Notes: a model not told the origin generated them from the sequence alone. A stretch of DNA of 14,932 bases from Acidaminobacter sp. (GCA_009881125.1 WXFH01000049.1:1-14932); one strand, 5' to 3'. Shown: positions 1-7,875, counted from the first letter of the stretch. Numbers and translations are program-made.

Positions 1-2918
1 ATGGTCGACGGCGAAAAGTCCTTCTCCGACTTGTTCAGGTTGATCAGGAACAGGTCCAGTTTCTGATCCTTCAGGTATTTGACGCCCTCCCTGAATTCCT
101 GGCTCGACCGTTCGTCAAAGGCCCCGAGTCCCGCCATCAGCTGGTCCCGCGTGTAGGCGCAGTGCAGGTCCAGTGGACACTCGAAGCCCAGGTCCACGGA
201 CTCATCGACGAAGTCAATTTTATCGAGCAGGTGGTCGCAAATTTGGGCGATTTCTTGGATGAGGTGACCATCGGCAGCGAAAATGGTTTTTAAGGCGTCC
301 TTATAGCCCCCATGCCCGTTTTGGCCCGGGTTCTTCTGGAAGAAAGTGTAGTACAGCATGCCCTCCAGCCTAATCTCAAGTAAGTTGGCCGATGGTTCCC
401 TTTCCCACCCCTTCTCCTCAAGATACTGCAAGATGAACCGGAGAAAGCGCCTGGAATTCAGGTGAAACAGACTCCTAAAACGCTTGACGACACTGAGGTA
501 GTCGGCGGTCGCCTCAAAGCCTTCAGGACTCAGGAGAGTATAGAGACTGCGTGGGGTGCTGCCAGTGCCGTAGAAGTCGTAGAGGGAGAGCTTATGATGC
601 TCAAGAAAAGCGGCTAACGTTAATGGCTGACCGGTGTCGGCCTCAAAGGTCCGGACTTTCTCGCTCAAGAAGCGCGCGTTGAAGGTAACCTGCTTGAGAC
701 CGCGAAGGACATAGTCCTTGGCCATTTTCTCAAACTGAAGGTAGCAGCCTCGGGGCAGCTTGAAGACATTCTGTTCGATCTGATGGACCAGGGAATGACG
801 GCTCTTTTCGAAGACAGCCCGGTATTTTTCCTCGAAGCGGGATTGGTAGTTCTTATGGGCTTGGCCTATGAAGTCGAGGACGGTGAGGTGCTCTTTTCCA
901 GGACTGAGGCGCAGGCCGCGGCCGAGCTGCTGAAGGAAGACGGTCAGGCTTTCGGTTGGGCGCAGGAAGAGAACGGTGTTGAGGTCTGGGATATCGACGC
1001 CCTCGTTGTAAAGATCTACGGTGAATAGGAAGTTGAGATTGCCACGGGATAAACGCTTTTGGGCACTGTCACGGGAAGACGTGTCGGTATCTGCAAGGAC
1101 GACCTCCGACTTTTGGCCCCGCTTCTGGAAGTAGGCATTCATATGGCGGGCGTGAGCCTGAGAAGCGCAGAAGCCTATAGCCTTGACCTCGCTCAGGTCG
1201 TTCAGATACTGCTCGGCCTTCTGGTAGACGAGGCTGGCGCGATGGTCGTTGGCGGTGTAGACCTTGGTGAGCTCGTGCTCGTCGTAGCGGCCGTTCCACT
1301 GCATCTGGGAGTAGTCGACATTGTCGGCGACGCCGAAATAGAGAAAAGGCGCCAGGAGCTGGCGGTCAATAGCCTCGGGCAGGCGCAGCTCGGAGGCGAC
1401 ATAGTGGTCAAAATATTGGAAGACGTTCTTGCCGTCCATTCGCTCCGGTGTCGCGGTGAGGCCCAGTAGAATTTTAGGATTATAATGGGCGAGGAGCTTC
1501 TGGTAGGAATTCGCCGCGGCGTGGTGAAACTCGTCGACGATGATGAAGTCGTAGAAGTCCGGAGTCGTATGACTGTGAAAGTCCTTAGCGTTGAAGGTTT
1601 GGATGGACATGAACAGATGGTCCAGCTGAGTCGGTTCGCTGCCGCCATAAAAGGTTTCGCCGAAATTCTGGTCTTTGAGGATGACTCGGAAGGTCCTCAA
1701 GCTCTGATCCAGAATTTCCTTTCGGTGGGCAATGAACAGGAGGCGCGGGCGCTTGGCGGAATTGTGTGGGGTGTTTTCTATGCTTCTTGCGAAGCGCGCG
1801 TAATCGAAAGCTGATACTACTGTTTTTCCAGTGCCGGTGGCGGCGATCAAAAGGTTTTTGTAACGGCCGTGGACCTCGCGCTCTGCTAGGAGATGATCCA
1901 GCATTTCTTTTTGGAAGGGGTGAGGGGTTATGTCAAATAAGAGCTCTTTATGCTGAGGGGTTTGCTGGTATTGCTGCAGCGCTGTTTTTATGCGTGTGGA
2001 TATGAGTGGGTCTTCCAGGTTGATGGTTTCAAACTCCGGGTCATTCCAGTAACTTTCGAAAGTAGCCTGGAATTTTCGGATGATCTCGAAGGAGTCTCTT
2101 TCTGACAACTTAACGTTCCACTCCAAGCCGTTGGTTATGGCGGCCTTAGAAAGGTTTGAGGAGCCTATGTAAGCGGTTGAGAAACCTGTTTGACGCTCGA
2201 AAAGATAAGCTTTGGCATGAAGTCTGGACTGGTCGCTGTTGAAGGACATTTTGACTTCGATCCGGGGGATGTCGCTCAGGAGCTTGAGGGCTTTGTAATC
2301 GGTCGCCCCCATGTAGGAAGTCGTGATGAAGCGGACTTTGCGGTCTTGGTCTTGTGAAATGAATTCCTTGAGCTCTTCAATGATCAGAAGCAGGCCGCTC
2401 AGCTTGATGAAGGACATCAAAATGTCGATCCTGTCCGAGGTCAGGATCTCTTTTTTTAGTTCGCTTACCATGTTTGGCTCGATGGTGGCACCGGTAAAAA
2501 GTGAGCTTTCGGATATTGGCGTCACTGGCCTAATGACGGATTTTTCTTTTTTGAGTGCCCGCATGGTGTTGATTTTTAAGTAAAGTGAAAGCAGCATTTC
2601 ATGCTGTTCACTGATTTTGTAGTTTAGGAGGTCATCCTGCTTTGTCACTTGTGAGAGCAGATCAATAACCTGATTGCAAAGTGATACTTGGTGTGCCAGG
2701 ACTTCACTGTCTTCGTTGTCGCTTTCATTATTGTTCTTAGTTTCACGCACTAGTCGAAGGGCGCGGCGAATCACCTGTCCGGTGTACTTGGACAGGATGA
2801 GATAAGCCTCTTCCGGGTCTATTTTTTTGGTTTCCTTTTGATATTCCTGGAGCGCTTCGAGCTTGGCCTTCAGCGCTTCAGAAATCACTTCTTCATATAG
2901 ACCTGATACTGGCACCAT
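1..2918 (-). CDS. PLD-nuclease / DEAD-DEAH (SF2) helicase / DUF3427 fusion protein, 3' end outside window
   Basis: A single uninterrupted frame of 972 codons runs leftward off the window edge, so the C-terminus is missing. The N-terminal 140 residues are helical and unassigned. Residues about 150-270 form a phospholipase-D-like domain with one HxK (H234, K236) followed by GSSN (252-255). An SF2 helicase core follows: Walker A ATGTGKT (360-366), DEFH box (462-465), TAT (488-490) and QQLGRGLR motif VI (663-670). Residues from about 720 onward match the DUF3427 C-terminal region usually seen in this architecture. The start is ATG at 2918, preceded by GGAGG at 2931-2935. Proteins of this kind are thought to be DNA-acting ATPases, sometimes found with restriction or defence genes. 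The specific role here is unknown. A single HKD motif would imply that two subunits pair to form the nuclease site. Family assignment is from motif recognition only. Confidence 0.9.
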   Translation of the reverse strand, partial: MVPVSGLYEEVISEALKAKLEALQEYQKETKKIDPEEAYLILSKYTGQVIRRALRLVRETKNNNESDNEDSEVLAHQVSLCNQVIDLLSQVTKQDDLLNYKISEQHEMLLSLYLKINTMRALKKEKSVIRPVTPISESSLFTGATIEPNMVSELKKEILTSDRIDILMSFIKLSGLLLIIEELKEFISQDQDRKVRFITTSYMGATDYKALKLLSDIPRIEVKMSFNSDQSRLHAKAYLFERQTGFSTAYIGSSNLSKAAITNGLEWNVKLSERDSFEIIRKFQATFESYWNDPEFETINLEDPLISTRIKTALQQYQQTPQHKELLFDITPHPFQKEMLDHLLAEREVHGRYKNLLIAATGTGKTVVSAFDYARFARSIENTPHNSAKRPRLLFIAHRKEILDQSLRTFRVILKDQNFGETFYGGSEPTQLDHLFMSIQTFNAKDFHSHTTPDFYDFIIVDEFHHAAANSYQKLLAHYNPKILLGLTATPERMDGKNVFQYFDHYVASELRLPEAIDRQLLAPFLYFGVADNVDYSQMQWNGRYDEHELTKVYTANDHRASLVYQKAEQYLNDLSEVKAIGFCASQAHARHMNAYFQKRGQKSEVVLADTDTSSRDSAQKRLSRGNLNFLFTVDLYNEGVDIPDLNTVLFLRPTESLTVFLQQLGRGLRLSPGKEHLTVLDFIGQAHKNYQSRFEEKYRAVFEKSRHSLVHQIEQNVFKLPRGCYLQFEKMAKDYVLRGLKQVTFNARFLSEKVRTFEADTGQPLTLAAFLEHHKLSLYDFYGTGSTPRSLYTLLSPEGFEATADYLSVVKRFRSLFHLNSRRFLRFILQYLEEKGWEREPSANLLEIRLEGMLYYTFFQKNPGQNGHGGYKDALKTIFAADGHLIQEIAQICDHLLDKIDFVDESVDLGFECPLDLHCAYTRDQLMAGLGAFDERSSQEFREGVKYLKDQKLDLFLINLNKSEKDFSPST

Positions 2919-3031
2919 GGGCTTAGGACACCTCCGATTAACTGCACTTTACTTCATTCGAGATTATTTCCAGGAATCCTGCAAGAAAATTGGAAAATTT
3001 AGTGTCTAATAATGTCGAATGGAAAAAATGG

Positions 3032-3100
3032 AAGGAAGGCGGTGTCAGACACCCGCTTCTCCCCTGTGGGAGGAAGCAGGTGTCTGACACCGCCTTCCTT
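3032..3100 (-). terminator. Long hairpin made of two palindromic 13-mers; probable terminator of the transporter operon and REP-like repeat
   Basis: The arms 3032-3053 and 3079-3100 are perfect 22-nt complements. The stem continues inward through 3055-3059 and 3073-3077 and can close further with one bulge. Each arm carries GGTGTC-A/T-GACACC, which is itself a palindrome (3041-3053 and 3079-3091). Read on the minus strand, the hairpin begins 20 nt after the transporter stop codon and is followed by CCATTTTTTCC, so it can act as an intrinsic terminator. The nested palindromes look more like a dispersed REP-type repeat than a plain terminator. The repeat identity is inference. Confidence 0.7.
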
Positions 3101-3119
3101 ATTTTAAGAAAACTAGAAC

Positions 3120-4346
3120 TTACGCTGCGTTCGCTAAGGACTTACCCAATTCACCTTCAGTTTTCGCTACTAAAATAGAGGTAGCTGCATCTCCGGCAAT
3201 GTTTGGAAGTACCCTTGCCATATTCAAGATTCTGTCGATCCCTGCTAACAGACCAACCGCTTCAAGTGGCAATCCTACGCTCGTCAAAACGATGGTCAGC
3301 ATGATGAGTCCTGAGCCCGGGACGCCTGCAGTACCAACTGAAGCCAAGACTGCCGTCAGCACAATGACGACTTGTTGGGACAGCGTCAAATCTATACCAT
3401 AAATCTGAGCTGCGAAAATAGCCGCAATGGCTTGAAAAATTGCCGTTCCATCCATGTTGACGACGGCGCCAAATGGTACTACAAAGTTCGCGACTTTATC
3501 AGAAACCCCGAAGTTTTTGACGCACTTGAGTGTTATTGGAATAGTCGCGACGCTTGAGCATGTCGCAAAGACAAATAATAGCGCTTCTTTCATTGTGTTG
3601 AGAAACTCGATCGGACTTCTCTTAGCGCCAACGCCTACCATTAGAATTGCCTGAATAATTACTAGATGTAAGATTGCGCCTATGTACATCGCCAAGATAA
3701 TTTTTCCATAGGGTAAAAGAATTGACAGACCATTATTGCCGACTACATTTGCCATTAAGCCAAACACACCATATGGGGTGAACTCAAGGACAATATTTAC
3801 AATTTCTTTCATGACATCGGATGCGCCCCTAAAGAATGAGAGTACCGCATCTCCCCGTTCCCCAATTTTTGTAAGAGCGTAACCGAACAGAAGTGCAAAT
3901 ACAATGATTTGAAGAAGATTGCCTTCGCTTAACGATGTGAAAATATTGGATGGGAGCATACCGATCACTGTATCGATAAAAGCAGGTGCTTCCTTAACTT
4001 CAGCGGCTGCGACCTCCAGATTTAAAGTAACGCCTTTTCCAACTGCAAATAAATTGGCCAATAAGAGTCCAATGGCTGCAGCAAATGCAGTCGTAAACAT
4101 GAAGATGACGAAAGTCTTTAATCCAATTTTGCCAAGCGTTTTATATTCACCGACATCAGCCGCAGCACAGATCAACAAACTCAATACCAGGGGCGCAACG
4201 ACCATGCTTAGAAGTTTGATCAAAATAGTTCCAAGGAAATTGAACATTTTCGCTTCCGGACCCATAACCAAACCCACTAAGATCCCGAGGCCAAAGAAAA
4301 TCATGATTTTAGTAAATAAGTTCAGCGCTTTCCACTTTTTGAACAT
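3120..4346 (-). CDS. Dicarboxylate/amino acid:cation symporter (DAACS family), probably a C4-dicarboxylate importer
   Basis: This 408-aa polytopic membrane protein has the usual length for the GltP/DctA family. Family landmarks are the HP1 loop CSSVAT (263-268), NMDGT (297-301) and HP2 GVPGSG (341-346). The last helix reads D371-RIL-N375-MA-R378-V379-LP-N382. In aspartate transporters such as GltPh the equivalents of N375 and V379 are the Asp and Thr that hold the substrate amino group and side chain (family knowledge). Their loss with the Arg kept resembles DctA, so a dicarboxylate without an amino group is the likely substrate. Third gene of the fumarase operon, 21 nt after the beta-subunit stop codon. 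The start is ATG at 4346 with GGAGG eight bases upstream. A GTG at 4361 overlaps that ribosome binding site and was not used. Confidence 0.9.
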   Translation of the reverse strand: MFKKWKALNLFTKIMIFFGLGILVGLVMGPEAKMFNFLGTILIKLLSMVVAPLVLSLLICAAADVGEYKTLGKIGLKTFVIFMFTTAFAAAIGLLLANLFAVGKGVTLNLEVAAAEVKEAPAFIDTVIGMLPSNIFTSLSEGNLLQIIVFALLFGYALTKIGERGDAVLSFFRGASDVMKEIVNIVLEFTPYGVFGLMANVVGNNGLSILLPYGKIILAMYIGAILHLVIIQAILMVGVGAKRSPIEFLNTMKEALLFVFATCSSVATIPITLKCVKNFGVSDKVANFVVPFGAVVNMDGTAIFQAIAAIFAAQIYGIDLTLSQQVVIVLTAVLASVGTAGVPGSGLIMLTIVLTSVGLPLEAVGLLAGIDRILNMARVLPNIAGDAATSILVAKTEGELGKSLANAA

Positions 4347-4367
4347 TCGGCTAACCTCCACTATGTA

Positions 4368-4928
4368 TTAGACTGCTGATTTACGATACTTGGCAATTTC
4401 CTGATCTTGAAAAACCTGACCCTTTGTATCAATGCCTACAATGACGCGCAGGTTTTCAACATATAATTTTTTGATGGACTCGGTCCCTAAATCCTCAAAT
4501 GCCACGACGTCGCAAGTTTTCACCTGCTCAGAGATCAAAGCAGAGGCCCCGCCGATGCTCAGCAAATAAACACCTGAATATTTCTTGCAGAGTTCTGCAA
4601 CATACTCTGATCTGTCACCTTTTCCAATCATTGCTGACATGCCAAGTTCAAAGGTCATCTCAACGAAATTGTCCATTCTCATGCTTGTCGTAGGTGCTAT
4701 TGATCCCATTGTTCTGCCCGGCTTCGTCGGGCAAGGTCCTGCATAGAAAATCGAAATGTCCTGAAAATCCACCGGTGGCTGTTTGCCTTCCAGCAAGAAA
4801 TTTTCTATTCTCTTATGTGCTGCATCTCTTGCAGTATATAGATAACCTGTCAGATAGACAATATCTCCAATCTCCAGATCCTTGAGTTTGTCCTTTGTCA
4901 AAGGGAGATTCATATAATACTCTTTCAC
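4368..4928 (-). CDS. Class I fumarase / tartrate dehydratase beta subunit (FumA C-terminal / TtdB family hydro-lyase)
   Basis: This 186-aa protein matches the C-terminal (beta) half of class I iron-sulfur hydro-lyases. Visible family motifs are TARDAAHKR (32-40), GPCPTKPGRTMGSIAP (64-79), GKGDRS (102-107) and FEDLGTESI (144-152). It pairs with the alpha subunit encoded just upstream to hydrate fumarate or dehydrate tartrate or a related C4/C5 hydroxy-diacid in the cytoplasm. The start is GTG at 4928, seven bases after GGAGG. A longer frame opening at 5048 lacks a ribosome site and would overlap the alpha gene by about 100 nt, so it was rejected. The gap to the alpha gene is 19 nt. Which diacid is the true substrate cannot be read from the sequence. 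Confidence 0.9.
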   Translation of the reverse strand: MKEYYMNLPLTKDKLKDLEIGDIVYLTGYLYTARDAAHKRIENFLLEGKQPPVDFQDISIFYAGPCPTKPGRTMGSIAPTTSMRMDNFVEMTFELGMSAMIGKGDRSEYVAELCKKYSGVYLLSIGGASALISEQVKTCDVVAFEDLGTESIKKLYVENLRVIVGIDTKGQVFQDQEIAKYRKSAV

Positions 4929-4947
4929 TCTAAAGCCTCCTCGTAAA

Positions 4948-5793
4948 CTAAATGACCGCAGATGCATGCCGACTCGCATGACACTGCAGATTAACCGCCA
5001 CCGGCAGCGCGGTGATGTGGCATGGATAGTAATCAATATGGACATCAAGCGCAGTAACAGTGCCGCCCATGCCTAAGGTTCCTATGCCGGTATCGTTGAT
5101 AGCTTCCAGAAGCTCTTCTTCAAGGGTGGCGTAAAGGGGTTTTGAATTTCGCTCACCAATAGGTCTGAGCAACGCTTTTTTTGCGATCCAGGCTGCTTTG
5201 TCCATAGTACCGCCAACGCCTACACCAACAATGATTGGGGGACAAGTTTTTCCACCCGCCTGCATAATAGTCTCGAGCACAAACTTCTTGACGCCTTCAA
5301 TGCCTTCACTTGGCACCAGGGTTGTAAAGCTGCCCATATTTTCGCTGCCGCCGCCTTTTGGCATGACCGTGATAGAGACTTGGTCGCCTTCCACAATCTC
5401 AGTATGGATGACTGCGGGCGTATTATCATTTGTGTTGACGCGATCCAGCGGATCTCTGACAATTGAATTTCTTAAGTAGCCTTCTTTATAACCTTTTCTG
5501 ACGCCTTCATTGATCTGATCGATAAGTGAAGGCCCTTCCCAGGATACCTCCTGACCAATTTCCATGATGACGACACATGTCCCCGTGTCATGACAACACG
5601 CAATTTGCTCTTTTTTCGCGTACTCCGCGTTTTTGATGAGCAAGTCCAGGGTCTCCTTGCTGTAAATGGATTTTTCTTTTTTGTAAGCCTCTCTAAATGC
5701 GTCCATGACGTTGTCATTAAGCTCATAACATGCTTTCATGACAAGTTGCGAAATTACCGGAATAACTTCGCTTGTGTGCATTACCCGTTTCAA
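4948..5793 (-). CDS. Class I fumarase / tartrate dehydratase alpha subunit (4Fe-4S hydro-lyase)
   Basis: This 281-aa protein matches the N-terminal half of class I fumarases (FumA N-terminal / TtdA family). Three cysteine regions expected to bind the 4Fe-4S cluster are present: C66-C67-HDTG, C184 in TCPPIIVGVGVGG, and C271 in LQCHASRHA. The block NTNDNTPAVIH (120-130) and MPKGGGSENMG (144-154) are also typical. The residue before DTG is His, where Gln is usual as I recall it. The start is TTG at 5793, seven bases after GGAGG (5801-5805). Starting at the upstream in-frame codon at 5832 would put the start inside the sigma-54 promoter, upstream of the predicted transcript. First gene of a three-gene operon (alpha, beta, transporter). 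Confidence 0.9.
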   Translation of the reverse strand: MKRVMHTSEVIPVISQLVMKACYELNDNVMDAFREAYKKEKSIYSKETLDLLIKNAEYAKKEQIACCHDTGTCVVIMEIGQEVSWEGPSLIDQINEGVRKGYKEGYLRNSIVRDPLDRVNTNDNTPAVIHTEIVEGDQVSITVMPKGGGSENMGSFTTLVPSEGIEGVKKFVLETIMQAGGKTCPPIIVGVGVGGTMDKAAWIAKKALLRPIGERNSKPLYATLEEELLEAINDTGIGTLGMGGTVTALDVHIDYYPCHITALPVAVNLQCHASRHASAVI

Positions 5794-5827
5794 AGGACCA
5801 CCTCCATGTGTATGTGCCAACAATAAG

Positions 5828-5843
5828 AGCAATAATCATGCCA
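5828..5843 (-). promoter_or_regulatory. Sigma-54 (-24/-12) promoter of the fumarase-transporter operon
   Basis: The minus strand reads TGGCATG-ATTA-TTGCT, which matches the sigma-54 consensus TGGCAYR-N4-TTGCW at every fixed position. GG lies at the -24 position and GC at -12. Transcription should begin near 5817, giving a leader of about 24 nt that holds the ribosome site at 5801-5805 and the TTG start at 5793. The adjacent sigma-54 activator gene supports the call. Confidence 0.9.
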
Positions 5844-5913
5844 AATATTTTAGATTTTGATGATCGTGTATTTTGAAGGGCTGCAGAGATTCCTAAAAAA
5901 ATAGCACAAATAA

Positions 5914-5956
5914 AAAACGTTGCATGCAACATTTTTTATGTCGCGCGCAACGTTTT
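5914..5956 (-). terminator. Intrinsic terminator of the sigma-54 activator gene
   Basis: Arms 5914-5923 and 5947-5956 are a perfect 10-bp inverted repeat starting directly after the activator stop codon (5958-5960). Inside it, a second 7-bp stem with one G-U pair can form around an AAAAA loop. On the minus strand the stem runs into TTTTTTATTTG, the U-tract expected of an intrinsic terminator. The same DNA holds both activator-site palindromes, so it appears to serve two purposes. Confidence 0.65.
5919..5951. promoter_or_regulatory. Pair of upstream activator sites (enhancer) for the sigma-54 operon
   Basis: GTTGCATGCAAC at 5919-5930 is a perfect 12-bp palindrome. GTCGCGCGCAAC at 5940-5951 is the same palindrome type with one imperfect pair. 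Their centres are 21 bp apart, two helical turns, so two activator dimers would sit on the same DNA face. They lie about 110-130 bp upstream of the predicted transcription start, the usual place for sigma-54 enhancers. The neighbouring Fis-type activator is the obvious ligand, though binding is inferred. Confidence 0.75.
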
Positions 5957-5957
5957 G

Positions 5958-7826
5958 TTATAACTTATCGACCTTCACATCCGGGTGGTCATCCAGAAAA
6001 CGCCATAGAGTGCTTCTGTGGACACCCAGTAATTTAGCAGCTTTTGTTTTACTACCTTTAGTGGCAGTTAAGGCCTTCACCACTGAATCTACGGTTAAGT
6101 TCTCTTTGTGTGAATCATCCAATGAGTCAAATTCACGGATGTGCTCACAAATAATATCAAACAGATCATTGCTCTGTCCCAGAACAGCGACGCGTTCCAT
6201 CAGATTCTCAAGCTCTCTGATGTTGCCGGGCCAGGAATAATTCTGAAGTAGGTACGTCACATCTTCACTTAAAGGCGCTTCCTTCTCAACACCATGCTTT
6301 TTAAGAAAGAAGCTCGCAAGCTGCAGCAGATCATCACCGCGCTTATTCAGCGGAGGCAGGGTCAGCCGGAGGACGTTCAGTCTAAAAAACAGATCCTTTC
6401 TAAAGGTTCCACCCTTCACATTCTCAACTAAGTTCCGATTTGTGGCGGCTATAACTCTCACATCCACCGGAATGATCTTGTCATCACCCAAGCGCATGAC
6501 AGACCTTTCCTGAAGGACTCTAAGAAGCTTGCTTTGCAGATTGACTGGAAGCTCGCCAATTTCATCAAGAAATATGGTCCCGCCTTTTGCCATTTCAAAA
6601 ACCCCGGGTTTCCCGCTTTTTCTGGTTCCGGTGAATGCGCCTTCGACATAGCCGAATAATTCGCTTTCGAGGATGCTTTCAGCTAATGAGGCGCAGTTGA
6701 TCGCAACAAAAGGCCCTTTTGCTCTTGGACTTGCGTTGTGGATCGCCTGAGCGAAGAGTTCCTTGCCCGTTCCTGATTCGCTCGTAATTAGAATCGTTGA
6801 GTCGGTTTTCGCAAAGCTTTCTGCCATTTTTTTTGAATTCACGAAGTCAATATTGGATCCTATGAGATCTGAGAAGTTGTATTTGGCATAGAGACCATCG
6901 GCATACTGTTTTAGCCTGATGCGTTGATCCTCTGCCTGCACTTGCCGAATGTCCTTCAGTGTCGCCATGGCGCCTACGATAACGTCGTCATTGACCAATC
7001 TGATTCTATTATAAAGCAGGGTATAGTCGCCGGTATTAATCACGTCGCTGCTGGCCTGGACATCCGGATTCAAAAAGTCGACGAGGTTACCGATCAACGG
7101 CAGGCTCTCTTTGATGTTCTTTCCAGTCAACTCCTCTGAACCCGTTTGAAAGACTCTCTTGATAAAATTATTGACCAGTGTGATCTGACCGAAGTTGTCA
7201 ATGGCTACAAAGCCGTCCCCTGAATAGTCGAGAATCTCTTGAAATTCGCGTTCGGAACGCTCTTTGGACAAAATCACGTTAAGCAGGGCCATAGCTTCGG
7301 AATAGGCCAGGTAGATTGCAGACTCGCTGGAACTCAGAAAAATTGAGGGCATGCCTAGTTCTGCAGCGATTTTGTTTTGAAAGGCGCCGCCAACAATAAC
7401 ATTGACGCCCTTTTGCTGGGCTTCCATGATTTGAGGTTTGGCATCCTTCCAATCCTCCAGAACGGACTGTTGAATCTCTAGTCCAAGGAGGGGTCCTAAG
7501 GAGTCAAATCCTTTTAGATGATTGGAAAAACCAACAAATTGAATCTTCTTTCCGAATTTGCTGGCTTCCTTGATTGCTGAAACTGCGTCATCCAGGACCA
7601 TTTTGATTTCGACCACCTGGAGATCCCATTTTTTTCTTAAGAGGATAGCGGTGCCGCCGCGGGAGATGATGACTTTTGTGCCTTGCTTAATAAGCTTTTC
7701 CGCAATTTCAACGCCTTCATCCATGAGTCCTACATGAATGTCCAGATCCAAATTATATTTCTTCTTTGCTTTTTCAGCCGTTGAGGCGACCGCGAGATTG
7801 GGGGCTATTAAAACGATGGACGACAT
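5958..7826 (-). CDS. Sigma-54-dependent transcriptional activator, PrpR_N-PAS-AAA+-Fis HTH
   Basis: This 622-aa protein has four parts. Residues about 10-190 resemble the PrpR_N sensor domain (VIISRGGTA at 52-60). Residues about 190-300 resemble PAS. Residues about 320-550 form the AAA+ sigma-54 interaction domain, and 576-612 form a Fis-type helix-turn-helix (AAKLLGVHRSTLWRFL). In the AAA+ domain, Walker A is SESGTGKE (first residue Ser instead of Gly), the sigma-54 contact loop is GAFTGT (GAFTGA is canonical) and Walker B is GGTIFLDE. PrpR_N domains sense small organic acids such as 2-methylcitrate in PrpR, so a diacid or its product is a plausible signal. The start is ATG at 7826 with GGAGTG eight bases upstream. 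The gene lies just upstream of the operon it probably controls and has no obvious promoter in the 49 nt after abiEii. Confidence 0.92.
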   Translation of the reverse strand: MSSIVLIAPNLAVASTAEKAKKKYNLDLDIHVGLMDEGVEIAEKLIKQGTKVIISRGGTAILLRKKWDLQVVEIKMVLDDAVSAIKEASKFGKKIQFVGFSNHLKGFDSLGPLLGLEIQQSVLEDWKDAKPQIMEAQQKGVNVIVGGAFQNKIAAELGMPSIFLSSSESAIYLAYSEAMALLNVILSKERSEREFQEILDYSGDGFVAIDNFGQITLVNNFIKRVFQTGSEELTGKNIKESLPLIGNLVDFLNPDVQASSDVINTGDYTLLYNRIRLVNDDVIVGAMATLKDIRQVQAEDQRIRLKQYADGLYAKYNFSDLIGSNIDFVNSKKMAESFAKTDSTILITSESGTGKELFAQAIHNASPRAKGPFVAINCASLAESILESELFGYVEGAFTGTRKSGKPGVFEMAKGGTIFLDEIGELPVNLQSKLLRVLQERSVMRLGDDKIIPVDVRVIAATNRNLVENVKGGTFRKDLFFRLNVLRLTLPPLNKRGDDLLQLASFFLKKHGVEKEAPLSEDVTYLLQNYSWPGNIRELENLMERVAVLGQSNDLFDIICEHIREFDSLDDSHKENLTVDSVVKALTATKGSKTKAAKLLGVHRSTLWRFLDDHPDVKVDKL

Positions 7827-7875
7827 TGCGAATCACTCCAATTGAAAATAAGCAGTCTTGAACATCAATAATAAT

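Noticed and set aside
783..2583. Several open frames of 60-150 codons overlapping the helicase gene on both strands
   Set aside because: They lie within the continuous 972-codon helicase frame, lack ribosome sites and have low-complexity or unnatural compositions. The helicase frame shows ordered motifs throughout.
2971..2981. CAGGAATCCTG palindrome upstream of the helicase gene as an operator
   Set aside because: It is only 11 bp, stands alone and is not tied to a convincing promoter. It is expected by chance at this scale.
5723..5932. 69-codon leftward frame with two hydrophobic stretches, resembling a small membrane protein
   Set aside because: It has no ribosome site, and it overlaps the sigma-54 promoter, an activator site and the start of the fumarase gene. 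The hydrophobicity reflects AT-rich promoter DNA.
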